Part shown: one piece after another, positions 44,084 to 52,502 of the stretch
How positions within the stretch are numbered: position 1 is the first letter of the stretch
How the letters are laid out: each line of letters opens with the position of its first letter
Origin: Rhodospirillaceae bacterium
GTDB lineage: Bacteria > Pseudomonadota > Alphaproteobacteria > Reyranellales > Reyranellaceae
DNA length: 59,479 nucleotides
NCBI GenBank assembly: GCA_009772935.1
Contig: WOUR01000042.1
Span: 1-59,479, forward strand
Direction of reading: 5' to 3'
Position numbers and translations under genes: made by a program
Notes under the pieces: generated by a model
Seen by the model: only the letters and a program-made list of their open reading frames with translations
Told to the model about the DNA's origin: nothing
Databases searched by the model: none

Positions 44084-45325
44084 ATGAGCGCGGCCGAAGC
44101 GATTCGGGAAGAGCGTCTGTGGCGGCGGCACGCCGACATGGCGAAGCTGGGCGGCACGCCGAAGGGCGGCGTCAACCGGCAGGCGCTGTCGGCCGAGGAT
44201 GCCGCGGCCCGCAATCTGCTCGGCGCCTGGGCCAGGGCTCGCGACTTTTCGATCTCGACCGACGCGATCGGCAACCTCTTCGTGCGCCGCGAAGGCTCCG
44301 ATCCCAAGGCGGCGCCGGTGATGAGCGGCTCGCACATGGACAGCCAGCCGACCGGCGGCCGGTTCGACGGCATGTACGGCGTGCTGGCGGCCTTCGAGGC
44401 GCTGGAAGCGCTGGAGGATGCCGGCGTGAAGACGCGCCGCCCCGTCGTCGCCGTCGCCTGGACCAACGAGGAGGGTTCGCGCTTCCAGCCCGGCGCCATG
44501 GGTTCGGCGGTGTTCGCCGGCCACAACGACCTCGACGAGATGCTGCAGGCGAAGGACTGGAAGGGCGTCGTACTGAAGGACGCACTCGCCGAGACCCTGA
44601 AGGCCGCCCCGGCGCCGATGCTCGACGGCCGGCCGGGCTTCCCGCTCGCCGGGTATGTGGAGGCCCATATCGAGCAGGGCCCGCGGCTGGAGAACGAACG
44701 CAGGACCATCGGCGTCGTGACCGCCATCCAGGGCAGCCGCCGCTACATCGTGACCACCGAGGGCGAGGAAGCCCATGCCGGCACCACGCCGCGCGCCGCC
44801 CGCAAGGATGCGTTCGCCGCGGCGCTTCGCATCGCGCAGGCGATGTACGAAGCCACGACCGATGCCGACGACATGCTGCGCTTCACCATCGGCCGCGTCG
44901 AGGTGGCGCCGGGCTCGCCCAACACGGTGCCGGGCAAGACGGTCTTCACCATCGACATGCGCCATCCCGACGATGCGGTGCTGGAGGCACACGAGAAGAA
45001 GCTGAACGAGATCGTCGCGTCGAAGGCCGCGCCCTGCTCCGCCGGCATCGAGCGCGTAACGGCCGTGCCGCCTACCGACTTCGATCCGATGGTGGTCGAC
45101 CTGGTGCGCGCCAAGACCAACACGCTGAAGCTCAGCAACATGGACATGCCTTCGGGCGCCGGTCACGACGCCATGCACATCGCCCATCTCTGCCCCACCG
45201 GCATGATCTTCGTTCCCTGCGAGCGCGGCATCAGCCACAACGAAATCGAGAACGCCACCCCGCAGGACCTCGCCGCCGGCGCCCGCGTCCTGGTCGAGGT
45301 GCTGGTCGAGCTGGCGAACCGTTGA
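44084..45325 (+). CDS. M20-type Zn amidohydrolase (allantoate amidohydrolase / carbamoylase)
   Basis: The 413-residue enzyme has the HyuC/AllC fingerprint: GSHMDSQPTGGRFDGMYGV with metal His and the bridging Asp, AWTNEEGSRFQP with catalytic Glu pair, AHAGTTP in the dimerisation lid and a late metal His in SGAGHDAMHIAHLCPTGMIF (read in two). These cytosolic enzymes remove carbamoyl or ureido groups from allantoate, N-carbamoyl amino acids or beta-ureidopropionate. The PuuE-like divergent gene favours allantoate. The stop codon is followed within 4 bp by a long perfect palindrome. Confidence 0.92.
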   Translation: MSAAEAIREERLWRRHADMAKLGGTPKGGVNRQALSAEDAAARNLLGAWARARDFSISTDAIGNLFVRREGSDPKAAPVMSGSHMDSQPTGGRFDGMYGVLAAFEALEALEDAGVKTRRPVVAVAWTNEEGSRFQPGAMGSAVFAGHNDLDEMLQAKDWKGVVLKDALAETLKAAPAPMLDGRPGFPLAGYVEAHIEQGPRLENERRTIGVVTAIQGSRRYIVTTEGEEAHAGTTPRAARKDAFAAALRIAQAMYEATTDADDMLRFTIGRVEVAPGSPNTVPGKTVFTIDMRHPDDAVLEAHEKKLNEIVASKAAPCSAGIERVTAVPPTDFDPMVVDLVRAKTNTLKLSNMDMPSGAGHDAMHIAHLCPTGMIFVPCERGISHNEIENATPQDLAAGARVLVEVLVELANR

Positions 45326-45329
45326 TCTG

Positions 45330-45397
45330 TGTCATCCCGAGCGCAGCGAGGGATCCTTGTTGATCGATAAGGATCCCTCGCTGCGCTCGGGATGACA
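45330..45397. repeat. Perfect 29-bp inverted repeat (GTCATCC...GGATCC palindrome)
   Basis: The left arm (45330-45358) begins TGTCATCCCGAGCGC and ends GGGATCCTT; the right arm (45369-45397) is its exact reverse complement, with a 10-nt centre. The same element in imperfect form lies at 51868-51946. It separates two plus-strand hydrolase genes and can end the first transcript. Confidence 0.8.
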
Positions 45398-45425
45398 GCA
45401 TTGCTTGAATAAGGAATTCGAATTC

Positions 45426-46580
45426 ATGTCGAAGAAGATGCAGTCCGAACTCGTCTCGATCCTGTCCGACCTGATCGCCCTGCCGAGCCCCTATCCGCCC
45501 GGCACCTCGATCGAGATCTGCGCCTATACGGCGAAGCGCCTCAAGAAGGCGGGCTACAAGGTCGAGATCGCGACCCACAAGAAGGGCGTCGACAATGTCG
45601 TGGCGCGCATGAAGGGCAAGGCGAAGGGACCCGTGATCGCCTTCAACGCCCATGTCGACACGGTGGGCGTCGGCGAACGCTCGAACTGGAAGAGCGATCC
45701 CTACAAGGCGCTGGTGAAGGGCGGCCTCGTCTACGGACTGGGCGCGGGCAACTGCAAGGGCAGCATGGCGGTCCAGATCTGGATCGCCGAGGAGATCGCG
45801 CGCCGCGGCGGTCCGGCCTCGGGCGAGCTGATCTTCACCTTCGTGGCCGACGAGGAGAATCTCGGGCCCGAGGGCATGGAATACCTGCGCAAGAGCGGCA
45901 AGGTGCGGCCCGACGCGCTGATCCTGGGCGCGCAGACCGAGAACAATTTGATCGTGGCCGAGCGCGGCGTCATGTGGGCGCGGCTCACGACCAAGGGCCG
46001 CGCCGCCCATGCCGGCAATCCGGCGGCCGGCGACAATGCCATCCTGCGCATGATGCGCCTCGTGGGCGCGCTCAACTCCTACTACGACAAGGCACTGGCG
46101 GATCGCGTCTCGGGCGCGATGAAGTCGACGGTCAACATCGGCATGTTCCATGGCGGCCACAACACCAACGTCGTGCCCTCGGCCTGCACCGTCGAGATCG
46201 ACCGCCGCCTGCTGCCCAACGAGAAGGTCAAGGATGCCTTCAAGGAGCTGAAGCAGGTGGTCGACGGCGTCGGCGAGCCGAAGTCGATGTACGGCGTCGA
46301 GTTTCTGACCGGCACCAACGGCTTCTTCGCGCCCGAGAACGGCGCGGCCGTCGGCGCCTTCGAGGCCGCGGTGAAGGCGCACAGCCGCCGCAAGGTGAAG
46401 TTCCTCAACGCCACCGGTGTGAGCGACGGCCGCTACTATGCCGATGACGGCATCGAGATCATCAACTTCGGCCCCGGCTCCGGCGCGCAGGGCCATGCCG
46501 CCAACGAGAGCGTGCCGATCGCCCAGATGGTCGACGCCGCCCACATCCAGCTCGACGTGGTGAAGCGGCTGCTGGGCTGA
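45426..46580 (+). CDS. M20 family hydrolase with atypical metal-site residue
   Basis: The 384-residue protein belongs to the ArgE/DapE/CPG2 group. It has NAHVDTVG (H76 and D78), the catalytic Glu pair in ADEENLGPE (E143-E144), GRAAHAGNP and a C-terminal GSGAQGHAANESVPI with the last metal His. The bridging metal-ligand Asp usually found in GAxDMKGG is Asn here (GAGNCKGS, N109), which could lower or alter metal binding. A family-specific variant is possible. ATG at 45426 follows AAGGA after ten bases; a TTG 21 bp upstream is less likely. An alpha/beta hydrolase gene follows after 61 bp. Confidence 0.85.
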   Translation: MSKKMQSELVSILSDLIALPSPYPPGTSIEICAYTAKRLKKAGYKVEIATHKKGVDNVVARMKGKAKGPVIAFNAHVDTVGVGERSNWKSDPYKALVKGGLVYGLGAGNCKGSMAVQIWIAEEIARRGGPASGELIFTFVADEENLGPEGMEYLRKSGKVRPDALILGAQTENNLIVAERGVMWARLTTKGRAAHAGNPAAGDNAILRMMRLVGALNSYYDKALADRVSGAMKSTVNIGMFHGGHNTNVVPSACTVEIDRRLLPNEKVKDAFKELKQVVDGVGEPKSMYGVEFLTGTNGFFAPENGAAVGAFEAAVKAHSRRKVKFLNATGVSDGRYYADDGIEIINFGPGSGAQGHAANESVPIAQMVDAAHIQLDVVKRLLG

Positions 46581-46597
46581 CCGCGGCCCGCTTTGCA

Positions 46598-46631
46598 CCC
46601 TGCCGCCGCGCATGGCACGCTGGCGGCAGGG
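46598..46631 (+). promoter_or_regulatory. 10-bp hairpin overlapping a ribosome binding site
   Basis: CCCTGCCGCC (46598-46607) and GGCGGCAGGG (46622-46631) pair perfectly across 14 nt. The right arm contains part of the GGGAGA site just before the ATG at 46642, so the mRNA fold could block ribosome binding. It could also terminate the upstream M20 transcript; no T run follows. Confidence 0.5.
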
Positions 46632-46641
46632 AGAAGACACC

Positions 46642-47388
46642 ATGCCGTTCTACGAAAAAGGCGATGTCCACATTCATTACGAGGAGGCGGGCTCGGGCCT
46701 GCCGCTGCTGATCATTCCGGGCGGCGGCCTCAACTCGACGATCGCCGGCCTCGACAGGACGCATCCGTTCAACGCGCTGAGAGAGTTCAGCGACCGCTTC
46801 CGCTGCATCTGCGCCGACCTGCGCAACGCCAACGGCGGCCAGTCGACCGGCCCGCTCGACATCGAGCGCACCTGGGAGTCCTTCACCGACGACCATGTCG
46901 GCCTGATGGACCATCTCGGCGCCGACCGGTTCATGGTGCTGGGCTACTGCATCGGCCAGCCGATGATCTGGAACCTGATCAAGCGGGTCGGCGACCGCGT
47001 GATCGCCGCCGTCCTGACGCAGCCCTCGGGCTTCAGGCCCGAGCTGCCCAACCAGTTCTACGACAACAACATGAAGGGCTGGGGCCCCGACTTCGTCGCC
47101 AAACGGCCGGAGTACACGATGGACCAGGTGAGCCAGTTCCTCACCAACATGTACACCAAGAAGGCCGACTTCGTGTTCACCGTGCCGCGCGAGTTCGTGA
47201 AGGCCTGTCAGACGCCGATCCTGGTCGCGCCCGACGACAGCCCGCCGCATCCCTACGCGGTCGCGATGGAAGTGGCGATGCTGTCGCCCAACGCGCAGGT
47301 GACGCTCTACCCGTGGAAGGACACGCCGGAGCGCGTGCCGCTGGCGGTACGCCACATCAGGATGTTCCTGGAGGCGCACCGGCCGTGA
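46642..47388 (+). CDS. Alpha/beta hydrolase with cysteine nucleophile motif
   Basis: The 248-residue protein has the alpha/beta hydrolase oxyanion region LLIIPGGGLNSTIAGLD, CADLRNANGGQST and the nucleophile elbow VLGYCIGQPMIW, where Cys (C103) stands in place of the usual Ser. The acid is likely the Asp in ILVAPDDSPP, but no typical C-terminal GH is visible; the His after PPH could substitute. Dienelactone hydrolases use a Cys nucleophile, so a lactone or thioester substrate is possible. Neighbours are hydrolases, which gives little guidance. GCAGGGAGAAG just before the ATG is sequestered in a hairpin. Confidence 0.85.
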   Translation: MPFYEKGDVHIHYEEAGSGLPLLIIPGGGLNSTIAGLDRTHPFNALREFSDRFRCICADLRNANGGQSTGPLDIERTWESFTDDHVGLMDHLGADRFMVLGYCIGQPMIWNLIKRVGDRVIAAVLTQPSGFRPELPNQFYDNNMKGWGPDFVAKRPEYTMDQVSQFLTNMYTKKADFVFTVPREFVKACQTPILVAPDDSPPHPYAVAMEVAMLSPNAQVTLYPWKDTPERVPLAVRHIRMFLEAHRP

Positions 47389-47391
47389 GCC

Positions 47392-47649
47392 TCAGCGTGG
47401 ACGCGTCTCGACGATCAGGCCGACGATGCGCCGAACGATGGGCATGACGGCGAGGAGGACGGGAAACGCCACCAGCCAGGACAGGCCCCAGGCGCTGATC
47501 CAGATCGGGATGAAGCCGGGCGACAGGCCGGCGCTGCGGGCGGTGGAGATGCCCGAGACGACGAAGGTCATGATGAGTGACAGGACGAGCGGAAGGACGA
47601 TTGCCGCATAGCGCGCCGGCAGGCGGCGCAGTCCGAGATGGGAAAACAA
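47392..47649 (-). CDS. DUF2798 family membrane protein
   Basis: The 85-residue product has two membrane helices: YAAIVLPLVLSLIMTFVVSGI and WISAWGLSWLVAFPVLLAVM, with GLSPGFIP between them and LRRLPARYA before them, which matches DUF2798. The start is uncertain: a TTG at 47647-47649 fits the family length; no ATG occurs upstream in a sensible place. The function of the family is unknown. It ends 4 bp from the convergent alpha/beta hydrolase gene. Confidence 0.75.
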   Translation of the reverse strand: MFSHLGLRRLPARYAAIVLPLVLSLIMTFVVSGISTARSAGLSPGFIPIWISAWGLSWLVAFPVLLAVMPIVRRIVGLIVETRPR

Positions 47650-47879
47650 GATGATTGTCTCACGCAGGTCGCGGCCGGACAGGCGCGCGACGGTTGGTTG
47701 CGTTGCTTCACGTGAGACGCTTACGATCTTCGTTCGAAGACGCGACTTTCTACCGCGATTGCGAATCCTTCGCAACTCAAGAATTGCGGGATTGCCTGTA
47801 AAACAGCCACCACCTGGATCGAAAATCGAAATAACCGCAATAAACGAAACAATCGAAGACGGTGTCGCCCCCTGAATGG

Positions 47880-47893
47880 GGTACCATGGTACC
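47880..47893. promoter_or_regulatory. Perfect 14-bp palindrome in the DUF2798 upstream region
   Basis: GGTACCATGGTACC is fully self-complementary and lies 16 bp before the end of the acyltransferase gene and about 230 bp upstream of the DUF2798 start. The 260-bp region 47650-47909 is relatively AT-rich (47740-47870) and holds no convincing gene, so it probably carries the DUF2798 promoter; the palindrome may be a protein-binding site. Confidence 0.35.
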
Positions 47894-47909
47894 GTATCCG
47901 GAAGCCCGT

Positions 47910-49127
47910 CTAGACGGCGCGCGCCACGCCCGGCAGCCGCCGCAGAAGGCTCGACGCGGCCCAGCTCAAGGTGAAACCCAGCGTCAAGGCGAGCGCCCCC
48001 TTTGCCAGCGGCGAAAGCGGCGCCCAGAGGAGAAACAACTGCAACCACAGCACGATCGGCCAATGAACGAGGTAGATGCCGTACGCATTGGCGCTGAGGC
48101 TGTTTCCGATGAGGCCTGACGTTCGGAAGAACCGGACAGCGAGCGCCAGCAGGGCCAACGTCGTGATCGTCGAGAACAGCACCAGCATCACGCCATCGAC
48201 CCAGGCAGGAACCTGCCGTCCCTCGAGTGCGAAGAACGCGGCGGTTGCGATCACGGCCAACAGAGGCCACCTCACCCACCGGCACTCGAAGGCGCGCGCC
48301 AGCCGTTCCGGGCCGATCAACGCACCCGCGGCAAACGACAGGAAGTAGAGCCCGATGCGGCTCGACTGGATGCCGAAGGGACCGGCCGTCAGCCAGTGCG
48401 ACTTACCGAAGGCGAGATGGAACGGCAGGTAGGCGGCGGCACTGGCGACGAGGAACAGCATCTGCCAGGCGCCGGCCGGAACCCGGTCCAGAGCCTGGCC
48501 GAAACGCCGGGCGAACTGCCAGACACGGTCCTGCGCGAGCACCATCGCCAGCACGGCATCGAACACGAGCAGCGCGCCCACGAACCAGAGGGGTCCGCTC
48601 GGCCACGGTCCGACCGTCACCATATGTTTCCAGAAGGTCGCGAAGCCGTCGCTGCCACCACTCGGCAGGAAGGCGGCGTAATAGGCGAGCGGCACGATCG
48701 TCACGATGCCGACCAGCAACGGGATTCCCAGGCGCACCGCACGATCGACCAGATACTGACGCAGCCCCTTGCGCGCGAGCGAGGGGCGCACGAACAGGCC
48801 CGACAGCAGGAACATCAACGGCATGAAGAAGCCGTTGGTCCAGGTGACGACGACGTTGAAGCCGGACCATTGCGCCCTGTCGACGACCGGGGCACTGCCG
48901 TTGGTGTAGGCGCCGCCCGATGCCGCCTGTCCCCCTTCCATGTAGCCCAGCGCGACGTGCTGCAGGACCACCAGCGCGATCACCAGGACACGAAGATGAT
49001 CGAATGCGGGAAAGCGGCTCGCCGGCTGCGCGTTGCGGACCAGCGGTGCCTTGCGAAGCGAACGGTATCTGTCGTGCGAGCGGGCGAACGGATCGGTGGA
49101 AGCAACGGCAACGGACTTCACGAGCAA
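47910..49127 (-). CDS. Acyltransferase family 3 membrane protein
   Basis: The 405-residue protein has about ten membrane helices and the acyltransferase 3 signature: FDHLRVLVIALVVLQHVALGY near residues 43-63 with the catalytic-type His, GFFMPLMFLLSGLFVRPSL, and FLSFAAGALI. Members transfer acetyl or other acyl groups to sugars, peptidoglycan or lipids at the membrane. The open frame begins at TTG 49127 or GTG 49121; neither has a strong ribosome binding site, and the family core begins only at about residue 38. No sugar-polymer cluster is close, so the acceptor is unknown. Confidence 0.88.
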   Translation of the reverse strand: MLVKSVAVASTDPFARSHDRYRSLRKAPLVRNAQPASRFPAFDHLRVLVIALVVLQHVALGYMEGGQAASGGAYTNGSAPVVDRAQWSGFNVVVTWTNGFFMPLMFLLSGLFVRPSLARKGLRQYLVDRAVRLGIPLLVGIVTIVPLAYYAAFLPSGGSDGFATFWKHMVTVGPWPSGPLWFVGALLVFDAVLAMVLAQDRVWQFARRFGQALDRVPAGAWQMLFLVASAAAYLPFHLAFGKSHWLTAGPFGIQSSRIGLYFLSFAAGALIGPERLARAFECRWVRWPLLAVIATAAFFALEGRQVPAWVDGVMLVLFSTITTLALLALAVRFFRTSGLIGNSLSANAYGIYLVHWPIVLWLQLFLLWAPLSPLAKGALALTLGFTLSWAASSLLRRLPGVARAV

Positions 49128-49247
49128 CGCGCCCCGGTTGATGTCGGACCCGCCGACAACGACGGGTCTCCGGACGCGTTGCGCCTACCCTCGAAGGATC
49201 ACGAGAATGCCTTCAATCGCCTCACACTCGATGAACCGGCAACTCTC

Positions 49248-50921
<1,674 letters not shown>

Positions 50922-50957
50922 GCGTCGAGATTAGCGCGCCGTGCGAGATTTGGAATC

Positions 50958-51869
50958 ATGAAACTCCACTTTGTCACCGTCGACGTCTTCACCGACCGCC
51001 AGTTCGGGGGCAACCCGCTGGCCGTCATCACCGATGCACAAGGCCTGTCGGGCGAACGGATGCAGGCCATCGCGGCCGAATTCAACCTGGCCGAGACGAC
51101 CTTCGTGCTGCCGCCGAAGGACCCGGCCCATACGGCCGAGGTGCGCATCTTCACGCCCAAGGCCGAGATGCCCTTCGCCGGCCATCCCAATGTCGGCACC
51201 GCCTTCGTGCTGGCCCGCGCCGGCTCCAGCTACGGCCGACCGGTGAGCGGCGACCGGCTGGTCTTCGAGGAAAAGGCAGGCTTGGTGGCCATGGACATCG
51301 TACGCGAGGGCGGCGCCGTCGTGGCGACCAGGCTCGCCGCGCCCGTGCCGCTCAGCTTCGACGAGGAGATAGATCCCGCCCTCGTCGCGGCGGCCTGCTC
51401 GCTGAAACCGGAGGACCTGAAGCTCGACGTTCACCCGCCGCGCGTCGCCTCCTGCGGCGCAGCGCTGCTGTTCGTCGAACTGAAGTCGCGCGAGGCCCTG
51501 CGCCGAGCCGCACCTCGCGCCGAGATCTTCGCCCGCGACCTGCCGCGCGACCGCATTGTCGGCATCCATCTCTACGTGCAGGCGAAGGAGGGCGAGATCG
51601 ACGTTCAGACCCGCATGTTCGCCCCCGAGCACGGCATCCCCGAGGACCCTGCGACGGGGGCTGCGAACGTGGCCCTGATCGGTGTACTGGCGCATCACCG
51701 GCCCGAGGCCGATATCACTTTAGCGAAGACCATAGGCCAGGGCTTCGACATGGGCCGCCCCAGCGTGCTGCAGGCCTGCGCCGAGAAGAAGGACGGCAAG
51801 GTAGTCGCCACCTACATCGGCGGCCGCTGCAAGCCGATGATGAGCGGCGTGATCGAGTTGGAAGACTAA
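50958..51869 (+). CDS. PhzF family isomerase/epimerase
   Basis: The 303-residue protein has the PhzF diaminopimelate-epimerase-like fold: HFVTVDVFTDRQFGGNPLAVI at the start, the catalytic Glu in FNLAETTFVLPP, PFAGHPNVGTAFVLA and RMFAPEHGIPEDPATGAAN. Members isomerise small cyclic or enol substrates; only PhzF itself is characterised. ATG at 50958 is the family start. Its stop codon (TAA) is inside a palindromic repeat. The AMP ligase is divergent; no phenazine genes are present. Confidence 0.92.
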   Translation: MKLHFVTVDVFTDRQFGGNPLAVITDAQGLSGERMQAIAAEFNLAETTFVLPPKDPAHTAEVRIFTPKAEMPFAGHPNVGTAFVLARAGSSYGRPVSGDRLVFEEKAGLVAMDIVREGGAVVATRLAAPVPLSFDEEIDPALVAAACSLKPEDLKLDVHPPRVASCGAALLFVELKSREALRRAAPRAEIFARDLPRDRIVGIHLYVQAKEGEIDVQTRMFAPEHGIPEDPATGAANVALIGVLAHHRPEADITLAKTIGQGFDMGRPSVLQACAEKKDGKVVATYIGGRCKPMMSGVIELED

Positions 51870-51946
51870 GGATCCCTCGCTACGCTCGGGATGACACGGT
51901 TCATCTTTCATTAATGGTGTCATCCTGAGCGCGGCGAAGGATCCTT
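51868..51946. repeat. Imperfect 30-bp inverted repeat overlapping two stop codons
   Basis: The arms AAGGATCCCTCGC... (51868-51897) and ...GCGAAGGATCCTT (51917-51946) pair at 26 of 30 positions around a 19-nt AT-rich loop. It is the same family as the perfect palindrome at 45330-45397. The plus-strand PhzF stop and the minus-strand Lrp stop (51920-51922) both lie within it, so the last codons of the Lrp gene are repeat-derived. Confidence 0.8.
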
Positions 51947-52414
51947 CTTCTTCTCGCCCAGCGGCAACGCCGCCCCCTGCTTCACCGGACGCAGCGCGAA
52001 CGAGCTCCTGATCTGCGCGATGCCCTGGATCTTGGTGAAGTCCATCACGAAGCGCTCATAGGCTTCGAGGTCGGGCACCACGATGCGCAGCAGGTAGTCG
52101 CTGTCGCCGGTCATCAGGTAGCACTCCATCACCTCGGGTCGTTCCGCCGCGGCGCGCTCGAAATCCTTCAGCGCCTTCTCGGTCTGGGTCGTGAGCGACA
52201 CGCTCATGAAGACGTTGACCGACAGGCCGACCGACTTGGCGTCGACCTGGGCGGCGTAGCCCTTGATGACCCCCGCCTCCTCCAGTGCCTTGACCCGCCG
52301 CCAGCACGGCGAGGAGGACAGCCCGACCTGCTCGGCCAGGTCGGCGTTGCTGAGGCGTCCGTCATGCTGCAGCCGTTCGAGAATGCGCCGGTCGATCGCG
52401 TCCAGGGAGATCAT
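51920..52414 (-). CDS. Lrp/AsnC family transcriptional regulator
   Basis: The 164-residue protein has a winged HTH (MISLDAIDRRILERLQHDGRLSNADLAEQVGLSSSPCWRRVKALEEAG, read in blocks) and a RAM ligand-binding domain (VFMSVSLTTQTEKALKDFE, ECYLMTGDSDYLLRIVVPD) typical of AsnC-like regulators that respond to amino acids. It is divergent from the AceE/MdeB-like gene over an 88-bp region that contains ATTG/CAAT inverted half-sites next to its start, the usual place for Lrp autoregulation. The arrangement is like mdeR next to mdeB in Pseudomonas. The C-terminal tail is encoded by a palindromic repeat. Confidence 0.93.
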   Translation of the reverse strand: MISLDAIDRRILERLQHDGRLSNADLAEQVGLSSSPCWRRVKALEEAGVIKGYAAQVDAKSVGLSVNVFMSVSLTTQTEKALKDFERAAAERPEVMECYLMTGDSDYLLRIVVPDLEAYERFVMDFTKIQGIAQIRSSFALRPVKQGAALPLGEKKKDPSPRSG

Positions 52415-52502
52415 TGCTCAAATCGCCACAATCCAGGGGAATCCTGCCCTATACAGCCCATTTGCCGACCCGAACGCAAGGACCTACCAGCGGAGCAGGC
52501 GT
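52415..52502. promoter_or_regulatory. Divergent promoter region between the Lrp and E1 genes
   Basis: This 88-bp region separates the regulator start (52414) from the E1-type gene start (52503). ATTG (52413-52416) and CAAT (about 52429-52432) form short inverted half-sites near the regulator start; clear -35/-10 boxes were not identified. A site for the Lrp protein here is inferred from position. Confidence 0.4.

Noticed and set aside
47651..47875. Plus-strand 74-codon frame upstream of the acyltransferase end
   Set aside because: It starts inside the DUF2798 leader, has no ribosome binding site and an Arg-rich, non-homologous product.
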